Shown here: positions 42,084 through 50,714 of the stretch, one piece after another
Numbering within the stretch: position 1 is the first letter of the stretch
How the letters are laid out: every line of letters starts with the position of its first letter
Assembly: GCF_016802865.1 (NCBI RefSeq)
Contig: NZ_JAEVHM010000022.1
Span: 1 to 53,266, forward strand
DNA from: Micromonospora parastrephiae
GTDB lineage: Bacteria > Actinomycetota > Actinomycetes > Mycobacteriales > Micromonosporaceae
Direction: 5' to 3'
DNA: 53,266 nucleotides
Notes under the pieces: model-generated
Seen by the model: the letters and a program-made list of their open reading frames with translations, nothing else
Told to the model about the DNA's origin: nothing
Database searches by the model: none
Translations under genes and position numbers: made by a program

Positions 42084-42484
42084 ATCGACTCGACGAAGTC
42101 CCGGAACGGGCCCAGCCCGTCGGAGTCGTTGACGACCAGGTCGAACCCGGCCGCGCGTAGTTCCGCCGCCTCCGCGGCCTCGTCCTCTACGCCGGTGCCG
42201 AGCTTGCCGCCGATGACCACCGGAGTCTCGGCCAGCTCCGGGCAGTCCCGGAGCAGTGGGATCAGCGTCCGTGCCTCACCGAAACCGAGACCATTGACGC
42301 TGCTGACAACGACGAGGTCCGGGGTGAGCTCGCGGCAGCGCCGCAGCAGCAATTCGGGGGGCATGCACGGGCCGAGGTTGGTCACCGCGTGCCCCCACTC
42401 CTGAAGCAACAGTTCGAGATAGATCAGGTTCCAGGTGTGGGAGTCGGATGCCGTCGTCGTGAGAACAACGTTGAGTCGATGCAT
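42062..42484 (-). CDS. Glutamate mutase small (sigma) subunit-like, B12-binding
   Basis: This 140-residue protein has the cobalamin-binding flavodoxin fold: VVLTTTASDSHTWNLIYLEL, LGPCMPPELLLRRCRELTPD, VVVSSVNGLGFGEA and VVIGGKLGTG. The normal base-off motif is DxHxxG; here it is D-S-H-T-W-N, so the Asp and His are present but the Gly is Asn. It should partner with the large-subunit gene that overlaps it. ATG 42,484 has a GGGAGGG site seven bases before it and starts the domain; a long upstream open frame is noise. It is the first intact gene of the NRPS operon, so the operon promoter should lie in 42,485-42,850, but I cannot identify it. Confidence 0.85.
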   Translation of the reverse strand: MHRLNVVLTTTASDSHTWNLIYLELLLQEWGHAVTNLGPCMPPELLLRRCRELTPDLVVVSSVNGLGFGEARTLIPLLRDCPELAETPVVIGGKLGTGVEDEAAEAAELRAAGFDLVVNDSDGLGPFRDFVESMCLRVLR

Positions 42485-42549
42485 CGGTCCCTCCCGAGAG
42501 TCGCGCGCCGCGTCGCACAAAACTGCTTGCTCACGCCGACGCTCGGACT

Positions 42550-42831
42550 CTATGAGACGGGCTCGGCCTGGACCGGCAGTGAAGACGGCAACTGATCGGC
42601 GGGAGCGGAGGGAAGCTGCCGGTGCCGGCGGATGGGACTGAGCACCAGAATCAGACTGGACAGCGCGAATGCGCTCGCCGTGATCCAGATGGTGGTGCGC
42701 ACGCCGAGCAGCGTGCTCAGCGCGCCACCGAGCAGCGCGCCGATCGGAATGGCGCCGTAGTTGAGAAACTGCATGCTGACGATGACGCGACCCAGCACGG
42801 ACGCTGAGTCGACGGGCGGCCTCGGACGCGA
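42550..42831 (-). pseudogene. C-terminal remnant of an MFS transporter
   Basis: The frame reads SVLGRVIVSMQFLNYGAIPI and then GALLGGALSTLLGVRTTIWI, a hydrophobic helix and a basic tail, which is the last 90 or so residues of an MFS exporter. The N-terminal four-fifths are missing: the frame is closed by a stop at 42,832-42,834 and unrelated sequence follows. It ends 65 bases upstream of the glutamate-mutase operon. It is probably a fossil of the cluster's former edge or exporter, cut at the insertion junction. Confidence 0.7.
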
Positions 42832-42857
42832 TCAGCGACCAGGGATGGCGGTATTTG

Positions 42858-42932
42858 CTAGGCGCGTTGCGCACGTCGGTCCCCGACGCTGAGGGCGGTG
42901 ACCAGCACGGTGACGGCGAGCAGACGACGCAT
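42858..42932 (-). pseudogene. Truncated start of a secreted protein
   Basis: An ATG at 42,932 has AGGAGAAGAAG directly upstream and begins MRRLLAVTVLVTALSVGD, a basic start followed by a hydrophobic signal-peptide core. After 24 codons it stops at 42,858. A signal peptide with a good ribosome binding site and nothing to export indicates a gene cut at the same junction as the MFS remnant. Confidence 0.55.
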
Positions 42933-42985
42933 CTTCTTCTCCTGACCGGGAGTGGCCGGTCCCGACCCGAGGTGGCCGGACCAGC

Positions 42986-43024
42986 GAGGTCCCTCCCCCG
43001 TCAGATTGCCGGGGAAGGGACCTC
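42986..43024 (-). terminator. Terminator hairpin after RNase E/G
   Basis: The arms 42,986-43,000 and 43,009-43,024 pair over about 14 bases (GAGGTCCCT with AGGGACCTC, plus a CCCCG/CGGGG pair and one mismatch) with an 8-base loop. It lies 26 bases past the RNase gene stop. There is no T-run. Confidence 0.7.
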
Positions 43025-43049
43025 GTCAAACACCGGGCCGGTCAGGCTG

Positions 43050-46000
43050 TCAGGGGCGGGTCCGCCGGCGGGCGCCACCCCGGCGGGAACGGCGACGGCC
43101 CGCGCCGCCCTCGGTGCTCTCCTCGTCGGAGTCACCGTCGGCGAGCGCATCCGGGTCGTCCGCCGCGGCCAGCCGGGCCGACTCGCCCTGCTGGCTGTCC
43201 GAGACGGCCGGCGCGGCGGCGGTGTCCGACTCGTAGCGGGACAGGTCGTAGCCCATGGTGTCCACGTAGTCGGCGTCCGGTTCGACGGCGGTGTCGGTGT
43301 CGGCGACCTCGACCACCGCCTTCTCGGCGGACGCGCTCTTGCGGGCCCGGCGGCGGGACGACGCGGTGCCCTGCTGCTCGGTGGGCGCGGCGGCGGCGAC
43401 CGACGAGGCGACCGCCTTGACCTTCTCCCCCGCCCCACCGGTACGCGGCTTCTCCGGCACCGGCTCGGTGTGGATGATGACGCCCCGGCCCTTGCAGCAC
43501 TCACAGGTTTCGCTGAACGCCTCCAGCAGGCCCGCGCCGATCCGCTTGCGGGTCATCTGCACCAGCCCGAGCGAGGTGATCTCGGTGACCTGGTGCTTCG
43601 TGCGGTCCCGGCCCAGGCACTCGGTCAACCGGCGCAGCACCAGCTCACGGTTCGACTCGAGCACCATGTCGATGAAGTCGATCACCACGATGCCGCCGAT
43701 GTCCCGCAGGCGCAGCTGGCGGACGATCTCCTCGGCCGCCTCCAGGTTGTTGCGGGTGACCGTCTCCTCCAGGTTGCCCCCGGAGCCCGTGTACTTGCCG
43801 GTGTTGACGTCGACCACCGTCATCGCCTCGGTGCGGTCGATGACCAGCGAACCGCCGGAGGGCAGGAAGACCTTACGGTCCAGGCCCTTGATGATCTGCT
43901 CGTCGATCCGGTACTCGGCGAAGACGTCACTCGTGCCGACGTGCCGCCGCACCCGGTCGACCAGGTCCGGGGAGACGTGCGACAGGTACGACTCGACCAT
44001 GTCGTACGACTGCTCGCCCTCGATCACCAGCTCGCGGAAGTCCTCGTTGAACAGGTCCCGGACCACCCGGATGACCAGGTCGGGCTCCTCGTAGAGCAGC
44101 ACCGGCGCGCCACCCTCGGCGGCCTTGGCCTGGATGTCCTCCCACTGCGCCTGGAGCCGCTTGACGTCCCGGGCCAGTTCGTCCTCGCTGGCGCCCTCGG
44201 CGGCCGTGCGGACGATCACGCCCGCGCCGTCCGGGACCAGCTTCTTCAGCACGTCGCGCAGCCGCTTGCGCTCGGTGTCCGGGAGCTTCCGGCTGATCCC
44301 GGAGGCGTTGCCGTTCGGCACGTAGACCAGGTGCCGGCCGGACAGCGCGATGTGGCTGGTCAACCGGGCCCCCTTGTGCCCGATCGGGTCCTTGGTGACC
44401 TGGACCAGCACCGAGTCACCGGAGCGCAGCGCCTGCTCGATCGAGCGGGCGCGCCCCTCCAGGCCGGAGGTGTCCCAGTTGACCTCGCCGGCGTACAGCA
44501 CCGCGTTGCGGCCCCGGCCGACGTCGACGAAAGCCGCCTCCATGCTCGGCAGCACGTTCTGCACCTTGCCCAGGTACACGTTGCCGGCCATCGTGCCGGA
44601 GGAGTTGCGGGTGACGTAGTGCTCGACCAGCACGCCGTCCTCCAGGACGGCGATCTGGGTGCGGTCACCGCGCTGGCGGACCGCCATCACCCGGTCGACC
44701 GCTTCCCGGCGGGCCAGGAACTCGGATTCGCTGAGGATCGGCGGCCGGGTACGCCGCTGCTCCCGGCCGTCCCGGCGGCGCTGGCGCTTGGCCTCCAGCC
44801 GGGTCGAGCCGGACACGCCCTGCACCTCGTCGACGGTCTTGCGCGGCTCGCGGATCTTGACCACGGTCGGCACGCCGTCGTCGGCGGCACCCTCGGTGTC
44901 ACCCGCGCCCCGGCGGCGGCGACGCCGACGCCGACGGGTCATCCCGTCCGCGCCCTCGGACTCCTCGTCCTCGTCGCCCTCGGCCTCGGCCTCGGCGGTC
45001 TCCTCCTCCTCAGCCTGCGCTGCCTCCTCGGACTCGTCGTCCTCGGAGTCCTCGGCACCGCCCTTGCCCCGGCCCCGGCCCCGGCGACCACGCCGGCGGC
45101 GGCGGCGCGCGGCGGCGCTGTCCTCGTCGTCCTCATCCGCCTCGATGGCCTCCTCGGCCTCCTCGGTCGGCTCCTCCTCGGCCTCGATCGCCTCGACCGG
45201 CTCCGCCGGTTCGACGTCGCGGCGACCGCGCCGGCGACGGCGGGACGGCTCGGCCTCCACGGCCGGCTCCTCGGCGACCGGGGCGGGTTCCGCCGGCCGG
45301 GTCACCGGTACGGCGTCCGGCTGCGGCGCCATGAACAGCACGGTGGGCGCGGTGAGCGCGGCCCGCCGACGACGGGTACGTGGCTGCTCCGGCTCGACGA
45401 CCTCGGCCGGCTCGACCGGCTCATCCGACCCGGCGGCCACGGCCACCCCCGGCGGCACCTCACCGGAAACGTCCTGCGCACCGCTGGCCCGGGTCGGCTC
45501 GGCACCGGTCCCGCTCGGCGCGGGGGCGGCCTCGTTGAGCTCGGCCTCGGCCTCGCGCAGGTCGGACTCCGCCGGCGTCTCCGCGGCCTCGTCCTCGGCC
45601 TCGACGGCGGGAAGCTCCTCGACGGCCGGCGGCTCCTCGACGGCGGCGGGCGTGGCCTTCTTCCGCCGGGTGCGGGTCACCTTGACCGGAGGAACGACCT
45701 CGGCGGGGGCCGCCTCCGCGTTGGCCGCGACCAACGGCTCCTCGGCGGTCGTCTCGACGGGGGCCGCCTTGCGCCGGCGTCGGGGGGTCTTCGGGGCGAC
45801 GTCCAGGTCGCCGGAGACCGGGGCGAAGATTTCCGCCTGCGGCGACTCGACGGCGCCCGTCCCGCCGGTGGACGCCTCGACGGGCGCCTCGGCCTGCTCC
45901 GGCTGGTTGAGCGGGGTGGCCCGACGCCGGGTGGCCCGGGTACGCCGCGCGGGTGCGGCGGGCTCGGCGTTCTCCGCCCCCGACGGCTCCGCGGTGGGGT

Positions 46001-46100
46001 TCGCGACGGTGGCGCCGTCGGTGGTGGCGCTCTGGTCGGCGGTCTCGCTGGCCGGCTGTGAACCGGTCCGTTCGCCGCCCTCGGGCTCGTTCTCGAGCAT
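43050..46100 (-). CDS. rne: RNase E/G family ribonuclease
   Basis: The protein of about 1016 residues has a long acidic/Ala-rich N-terminal extension (about 1-480) with basic patches such as RRRRRRGRRGRGRGKG. The S1-containing catalytic part follows: VLEDGVLVEHYV, GNVYLGKVQNVLPSMEAAFV and NAVLYAGEV. SLVIDRTEAMTVVDVNTGKY carries the catalytic acids, DIGGIVVIDFIDM follows, and the Zn-link is CECCKGRG. The C-terminal tail is basic (RRRSRRGGARRRTRP). It processes rRNA and turns over mRNA. The N-terminal extension is typical of actinobacterial forms. ATG 46,100 has GGAG eight bases upstream. In many actinobacteria rplU and rpmA follow; here the hairpin and the NRPS cluster follow instead. Confidence 0.95.
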   Translation of the reverse strand: MLENEPEGGERTGSQPASETADQSATTDGATVANPTAEPSGAENAEPAAPARRTRATRRRATPLNQPEQAEAPVEASTGGTGAVESPQAEIFAPVSGDLDVAPKTPRRRRKAAPVETTAEEPLVAANAEAAPAEVVPPVKVTRTRRKKATPAAVEEPPAVEELPAVEAEDEAAETPAESDLREAEAELNEAAPAPSGTGAEPTRASGAQDVSGEVPPGVAVAAGSDEPVEPAEVVEPEQPRTRRRRAALTAPTVLFMAPQPDAVPVTRPAEPAPVAEEPAVEAEPSRRRRRGRRDVEPAEPVEAIEAEEEPTEEAEEAIEADEDDEDSAAARRRRRRGRRGRGRGKGGAEDSEDDESEEAAQAEEEETAEAEAEGDEDEESEGADGMTRRRRRRRRRGAGDTEGAADDGVPTVVKIREPRKTVDEVQGVSGSTRLEAKRQRRRDGREQRRTRPPILSESEFLARREAVDRVMAVRQRGDRTQIAVLEDGVLVEHYVTRNSSGTMAGNVYLGKVQNVLPSMEAAFVDVGRGRNAVLYAGEVNWDTSGLEGRARSIEQALRSGDSVLVQVTKDPIGHKGARLTSHIALSGRHLVYVPNGNASGISRKLPDTERKRLRDVLKKLVPDGAGVIVRTAAEGASEDELARDVKRLQAQWEDIQAKAAEGGAPVLLYEEPDLVIRVVRDLFNEDFRELVIEGEQSYDMVESYLSHVSPDLVDRVRRHVGTSDVFAEYRIDEQIIKGLDRKVFLPSGGSLVIDRTEAMTVVDVNTGKYTGSGGNLEETVTRNNLEAAEEIVRQLRLRDIGGIVVIDFIDMVLESNRELVLRRLTECLGRDRTKHQVTEITSLGLVQMTRKRIGAGLLEAFSETCECCKGRGVIIHTEPVPEKPRTGGAGEKVKAVASSVAAAAPTEQQGTASSRRRARKSASAEKAVVEVADTDTAVEPDADYVDTMGYDLSRYESDTAAAPAVSDSQQGESARLAAADDPDALADGDSDEESTEGGAGRRRSRRGGARRRTRP

Positions 46101-46217
46101 GGACGTTCTCCAGTTCTGGCTAGCCCGGGCGCGGGTGAGCGCTGCCACGCAGGGTCGCCGCAAAAGTGTTTCCGCCGGGCGCGCGTGGTGCGCGACCGCC
46201 GAAGTCTGCCTGCCAGA

Positions 46218-46238
46218 GCACTGACCGTCGGTCAGTGC
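46218..46238 (-). terminator. Perfect hairpin at the stop of the TIGR03936-type gene
   Basis: GCACTGACC and GGTCAGTGC are exact 9-base arms with a 3-base loop (gtc). It spans the stop codon at 46,232-46,234 and lies 118 bases before the RNase start, so it may attenuate read-through into the RNase gene. Confidence 0.55.
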
Positions 46239-47044
46239 CCAACGATGGCTGCCCCGTCGCGGTCCGCATCCAACGGATCCACGATCGCACCCTGCGCGGT
46301 CAGCGTGCCCTGAGCCAGCCGGGTCACCCTCGGCGAGACCGGCGGCTCCAGGTCGGCCACCACGCGGAGGCCGGAAAGGACGTCATCGGGCCGTACGGAC
46401 GGGGTGACCTGCCGCACGACCAGTTCGAGTATCGCACATGGGACGACCGGTACCCCGGAAGGCGTCGGCGTCGGGGCGAGGACATCGATCGATATCACGG
46501 CCGCGCGGGCGTCGAACGTCCGTCGGCCCTGCTTGGTCATCCGCTCGACCAGCACCTCTTCGGCGGCGGTGAAGGCATCCACGGCGGCGCGCAGCACGGC
46601 CGTGTCGACCTCCGGCAACTCGATGTGCCAGTGCGAGGCCTCGATCCGGTCCGGCAGGCTGCCCCCGTCGGCGATCACGGCGTCCAGCACGTCCAGTCCG
46701 GGCGAGAGCGCGGCGTCCAGCGCGGCCCGCAGCGCCTCCGGGTCGACCGGCGCCTGGAGGCCGATCTCCAGGTACTCGGCCTCGCTCGCCACCCCGGTGG
46801 GCGCGGCGCTGGCGTAGGAGATCTTCGGGTGCGGCGTGAATCCCTGGGAGAAGGCGATCGGCACGGCGGCCCGACGCAGCGCACGCTCGAAGGCCCGGGC
46901 GAAGTCCCGGTGCGAGGTGAACCGCAGTGGTCCGCGCTTGGCGTACCGGATGCGGACGCGCTGGACGACCGGCGCCTGGCCGCCCTCGGGTTGAGGCTTT
47001 CTGGCGATCGTGGGCTCCTCGGGTGTACCTGCAAGTCCACCCAT
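46232..47044 (-). CDS. TIGR03936/DUF2344 radical-SAM-associated protein
   Basis: The 270-residue protein has the family signature VRIRYAKRGPLRFTSHRDFA, RRAAVPIAFSQGFTPHPKIS and EAEYLEIGLQAPVDPEALRA. In many bacteria this domain is encoded next to, or fused to, the TIGR03960-type radical SAM protein present in this window at 50,715-52,708. The exact role is not established; a link with tRNA or ribosome maturation is often suggested because of the RNase E, L21 and L27 neighbours. ATG 47,044 gives a 30-residue lead before the conserved start; a shorter form starting at VQRVRIRY is possible. Three type VII secretion genes separate it from its radical SAM partner. Confidence 0.88.
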   Translation of the reverse strand: MGGLAGTPEEPTIARKPQPEGGQAPVVQRVRIRYAKRGPLRFTSHRDFARAFERALRRAAVPIAFSQGFTPHPKISYASAAPTGVASEAEYLEIGLQAPVDPEALRAALDAALSPGLDVLDAVIADGGSLPDRIEASHWHIELPEVDTAVLRAAVDAFTAAEEVLVERMTKQGRRTFDARAAVISIDVLAPTPTPSGVPVVPCAILELVVRQVTPSVRPDDVLSGLRVVADLEPPVSPRVTRLAQGTLTAQGAIVDPLDADRDGAAIVGH

Positions 47045-47201
47045 CCTGGCGCAGGGCTCGTGACGGTACGCGACCGGGGGCGGCCGGACCGGCGCCACGA
47101 ACCGGCGCAACCGGTCAGCGGGGCGGTGTCGGCCCACCACCACGTCCACGGCCGGCCGGCGACCCGCAGGTCACCGGCCGGCCACTGATCAGCAGAAGCG
47201 G

Positions 47202-48551
47202 CTACCGCTCCCTCGGCGGCACGGGCGGCGTCCCACCCGGTGGGGCGTAGTCCGAGGGCGGGGCGTAACCGGACGGCGGGGCGTAACCGGACGGCGGGGC
47301 GTAACCGGACGGCGGGGCGTAACCGGCGGGCGGGACCGGGTCGAGCAGGTCTTCCGGGATGTCGGCCGGCAGGGCCGCCTCACGGCGGTACCGGCGTCGG
47401 TTCCAGATCAGGAAGACCGCCAGCCCCAGCAGCAGCACCAGCACCACGGCGATACCGATGCCGACCACCATGACCTGCTGGTCGGTGGGGCCACCGCGGT
47501 CACCGTGCTGGGTGACGTCGAACTCCTCGTCGGCGGCCTCCGTCCGGACCGGCGTCGGGTTGGTCGCGGCGGCCGGGTCCAGAAGCGGGTTGGCGGCGAC
47601 CTGCGGCACGTTCGCGCTCAACGCGGTCACCGGGTCGATCAGGCCGAAGCCGTACTGCGGATCCCGGCCGGCCGGACCGGCGTCCCGGGCGGTCCGGATG
47701 ATCCGGTTGATCACGTTGGCGGCGTCAAGGTTCGGATACTTCGCCCGGATCAGGGCGGCGAGAGCGGAGACGATCGCCGTGGAGTCGGAGGTGCCGTCAC
47801 CCCAGCCGTAGCCCTTGTTGGGACCCACGTTGTAGATGTTGTCGCCGGGCGCGGCGATCACCGCCTCCGGCCCCCGGGCCGACCCGGACCAGAACCTGCC
47901 ACCCCGGGTCGTCCCGGTCACGGCGATCACGCCGGGAACGTTGGCGGGGGCACTCACCTCGACGTCGCCGCTCCTGGTGTTACCGGCGGAGACCACCACG
48001 ACGGCATCGTGGTCCAGGGCGTACCTGATGGCGCTCTCTTCCTCGGGGGTGACGGCCGACGGCTTGCCCTGAGACACGTTGATCACTTTGGCGCCACCGT
48101 CGACGGCCATCCGGATGCCACGGGTGATCGCACTGTCGTCGTACGGTGCGTCCCTACCCGCGTACACCTTGATGGGCAGGATCCTCGCGTCGGGGGCGAT
48201 GCCGTCCACGCCGTCGCGGCTGGCGTTCGTCGCCGCGATGATGCCGGCCATGTGCGTGCCGTGCCCCTCCTCGTCGGCCCGCCCGTCCCCGCCGGCGCCG
48301 TAGCTGCGGCCACCGGCGAGCACCTGGCCCTTCAGATCCGGATGGGTGGCATCGACGCCGCTGTCGACCACGGCGACGACCACGCCCCGCCCGGTCGAAA
48401 GCTTCTGCGCCTGCTCGATCCGGAGCTCGTCCAGATACCACTGCTCGGCCCGCCGGGGAGCGGCGGCCGCCGGTTGGGCGGCCCCCAGCACCAGGAGCCC
48501 CGCCAGCAGGCAGGCCGTGATCGGCCGGCGCGCTGCGCCGTGAAGCCTCAT
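47202..48551 (-). CDS. mycP: Mycosin-type subtilisin protease of a type VII secretion system
   Basis: The 449-residue protease has a signal peptide (ITACLLAGLLVLGAAQPAAA), then the catalytic Asp in VVAVVDSGVDATHPDL, the His in DEEGHGTHMAGIIAA, the oxyanion Asn region VVVVSAGNTRSGD and the Ser in DGTSDSTAIVSALAALI. A single membrane helix near the C-terminus (VVGIGIAVVLVLLLGLAVFLI) is followed by a cytoplasmic tail of GYAPPS repeats. Mycosins cap and stabilise ESX membrane complexes. The usual GTSMAxP sequence is GTSDSTA here. ATG 48,551 begins the signal peptide. It is encoded beside the two secretion-type substrates. Confidence 0.9.
   Translation of the reverse strand: MRLHGAARRPITACLLAGLLVLGAAQPAAAAPRRAEQWYLDELRIEQAQKLSTGRGVVVAVVDSGVDATHPDLKGQVLAGGRSYGAGGDGRADEEGHGTHMAGIIAATNASRDGVDGIAPDARILPIKVYAGRDAPYDDSAITRGIRMAVDGGAKVINVSQGKPSAVTPEEESAIRYALDHDAVVVVSAGNTRSGDVEVSAPANVPGVIAVTGTTRGGRFWSGSARGPEAVIAAPGDNIYNVGPNKGYGWGDGTSDSTAIVSALAALIRAKYPNLDAANVINRIIRTARDAGPAGRDPQYGFGLIDPVTALSANVPQVAANPLLDPAAATNPTPVRTEAADEEFDVTQHGDRGGPTDQQVMVVGIGIAVVLVLLLGLAVFLIWNRRRYRREAALPADIPEDLLDPVPPAGYAPPSGYAPPSGYAPPSGYAPPSDYAPPGGTPPVPPRER
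47247..47318. repeat. Four 18-base tandem repeats in the mycosin tail
   Basis: Four units of 18 bases (the last three identical), plus a fifth partial unit after 47,318, encode GYAPPS hexapeptides on the minus strand. Such exact repeats can change copy number and are also prone to assembly error. Confidence 0.85.
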
Positions 48552-48561
48552 CCGTCCGTCC

Positions 48562-50016
48562 TCATCGCAGGATGCCCGGGGACGCACCGTCACCGGGGCC
48601 CCACGGATCGTCGTCCTCAGTCAACCACGACGAGTGCTCGGAGCCCGTACCACTGCCACCGTGTCCGGCGCCGCCGGCGCCGCCCATCATGCCGCCGCCC
48701 ATCATCCCGGCACCGCCGCGTGCGCCGCCCGCCGTGCCAGCGCCGCCCGCACCCGCGCCAGCGGCGGTGCGCAACGCGTTCGCCGCGCTGGTCATCGGCG
48801 GCACCTTTCCGTTGCCACCGCCGACCATGCCGGGAATGCCCCCCACACCGATCCCGCCGGCCGCGCCCAGGCCGCCACCGCCGGCCCCGATTCCGCCGGC
48901 CGAGCCGACGCCACCACCGCCGAATCCGCCGCCCAGACCGGCACTACCGATCCCGGAGCCGCCGAGGCCACCACCCGCACCGCCGATTCCGCTCGGCGCG
49001 GCACCGGCCAGGCCACTGCTGTAATCTTCGTCGCCGCTCGGGTAGCCCGAGCCGGTGGACGGGGGGTTGAACGGGTCGGATCCGGTGGGCGAGGGTCCGT
49101 CGCCGGGACCACGGGTGGTGGGCGGCGTGAACGGGTCCATCGTGGACGGTGGCTTACCGCCGATGTCACCGACGCCGGGCGGCCTGCTGCCGATGTCTGG
49201 GTTTCCGCCGATGTCGACCTTGCCGTCCCCACCGATGCCAGCGGTGTCGGGACGTCCCTTCGGCGGTGTCCGATCGTCGGGGGTGTAGTCGTCCCTCCGA
49301 CCCGTCGGATCGTTCACCACCAACTTCGGGCGTTCCGTGTACACGGCCTTGGGCAGCGGTGACATCGCCGTGTTGGCGGCCTGCTGGTTGTCCCGGTACC
49401 AGTTGTCCAGGTGGGACTTGGTGTCCCACCAGCCGCCCCGCTTCTGGTCACCGGCCTGACCGTCGACCTTCATGGTCGCCTCCAGGTCGTCGGCCTTGTC
49501 GCGGAACGCCCCGTCGGCGTACGACGCCGGATTGCTCTGGTAGTCCTGACGCAGCGCGGCGAGGAAACCGGACGTGCTCTCGCCGTCGCGGGAGTCGTCG
49601 AGTTCGGTGCCGTTGGGCAGGCTCCACTCGTTCCAGCCGAAGTCGTCCATCAGCGGGATCGGGATCGTGGAGACCGCCTTGCGGATGTCACCCTCGATCC
49701 GCGTCAACGCGCCGCTGACGTTGCTCGCGTCGGTGATCAGCTCCTCGATCTGCTTGCCGATCTCGCCCAGATGCTCGCGGTACGCGTCACCCCCGCTGCC
49801 CTTCCAACCGGCGAGCATCGCGGGCAGACCGCCGACGTGCGGGCGCTCCTGACCGGTCGCGATCGGGCCGACGAACGACCGGCCGACGAGCGCGTCACGC
49901 AGATAGCCCAGGCCGGTGGAGAGGTTGTTCCATCCCACACCGACCGAACCGACCGTCTCCGGGTCCGCGGAGAGCGTCACCTCGCGGACGCAGCGCTCCC
50001 AGGTTCCTCCAGCCAT
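48562..50016 (-). CDS. WXG/PPE-like type VII secretion protein with a Gly-rich C-terminal half
   Basis: The 484-residue protein has a helical N-terminal domain (LPAMLAGWKGSGGDAYREHL, with the W-x-G turn, about 63-82; then LGEIGKQIEELITDASNVSG) and a second helical block ending at AVYTERPKLVVN. From about 235 on it becomes Pro/Asp/Gly-rich and then nearly pure Gly/Ala/Met. It ends with HSSWLTEDDDPWGPGDGASP, a tail form common in large actinobacterial ESX-linked proteins. It is probably exported or surface-located with the mycosin. ATG 50,016 follows GAGGGGGACGAG. Its stop lies 10 bases before the mycosin start. Confidence 0.85.
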   Translation of the reverse strand: MAGGTWERCVREVTLSADPETVGSVGVGWNNLSTGLGYLRDALVGRSFVGPIATGQERPHVGGLPAMLAGWKGSGGDAYREHLGEIGKQIEELITDASNVSGALTRIEGDIRKAVSTIPIPLMDDFGWNEWSLPNGTELDDSRDGESTSGFLAALRQDYQSNPASYADGAFRDKADDLEATMKVDGQAGDQKRGGWWDTKSHLDNWYRDNQQAANTAMSPLPKAVYTERPKLVVNDPTGRRDDYTPDDRTPPKGRPDTAGIGGDGKVDIGGNPDIGSRPPGVGDIGGKPPSTMDPFTPPTTRGPGDGPSPTGSDPFNPPSTGSGYPSGDEDYSSGLAGAAPSGIGGAGGGLGGSGIGSAGLGGGFGGGGVGSAGGIGAGGGGLGAAGGIGVGGIPGMVGGGNGKVPPMTSAANALRTAAGAGAGGAGTAGGARGGAGMMGGGMMGGAGGAGHGGSGTGSEHSSWLTEDDDPWGPGDGASPGILR

Positions 50017-50026
50017 CTCGTCCCCC

Positions 50027-50467
50027 TCAGGCCGTGTACGGGTACGTGGGTGTGCCGCCGGCCGTGGGTGGCGGCGCCGCGGAGTCCAGAAGGCGCTCGA
50101 TCTCCTTGCCGTTGGCGGCGTTGCGCGCCTCCGCGTCGCGGAATGCCTTGGCGATGTCCTCGGTGCCCTTCTTCAGCCCGGCGAGCTTCTCGGAGAGCGT
50201 CTTGAGGTGCGCCTCCATGTTGGCCGTGGACCTGGTCAGCGCCTGCCACTGCATCCGGGCGTCCTCAAAGGCGCCGAAGGGGGTGCCGTTCGGGACGGTC
50301 TGGGCGTTGTTGCTGTCGCCCTTCATCCGCTCCTTGACGCGCTCCATCTCGTAACTGATGGTGTCGTCGACGTACTGCTTGAGGCGCTCGACGTAGGTCG
50401 CCGCCGCGTCCAGGTCCTCGACGCTGACGTGCAGATCGCCGGTGTTCGGCGGCGGAATGTCCCCCAT
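50027..50467 (-). CDS. ESX/WXG100-like helical protein
   Basis: The 146-residue protein is predicted to be mostly helical (VEDLDAAATYVERLKQYVDD, then FEDARMQWQALTRSTANMEA and LKTLSEKLAGLKKGTEDIAK), with a Pro-rich end. The W-x-x turn between two long helices is the usual plan of WXG100 partners. It starts ATG 50,467 after GGGGAGG and its stop is 10 bases before the PPE-like gene, so the two probably form a pair that passes through a type VII machine encoded elsewhere; eccC and other channel genes are not in the window. Confidence 0.8.
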   Translation of the reverse strand: MGDIPPPNTGDLHVSVEDLDAAATYVERLKQYVDDTISYEMERVKERMKGDSNNAQTVPNGTPFGAFEDARMQWQALTRSTANMEAHLKTLSEKLAGLKKGTEDIAKAFRDAEARNAANGKEIERLLDSAAPPPTAGGTPTYPYTA

Positions 50468-50714
50468 GCGATTCCTCCCCGTCCCCCGACCCGCCGGGTC
50501 GGTCCATGTCAGACGCAGCGTATCGAGTGCGGCCACGTCGAGGCAGCCCCGGCCATCGTCGATCGTAGCCAGCGCCGTCGATGTCCACGACGCAGTTGGG
50601 GGACCGCCTCCTGCGCCAACGCCGGTCACCCGCCGGGCCTGGACCCGGCGGGTGACGTGTCGAACATGGAGGGTAGCGGTTCACCGCCACCCGGCGCTGC
50701 CCTGCGGCGGGCGG

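Noticed and set aside
47247..47318. CRISPR-like repeat array
   Set aside because: The units are contiguous 18-base repeats in frame in a coding sequence (GYAPPS), without spacers.
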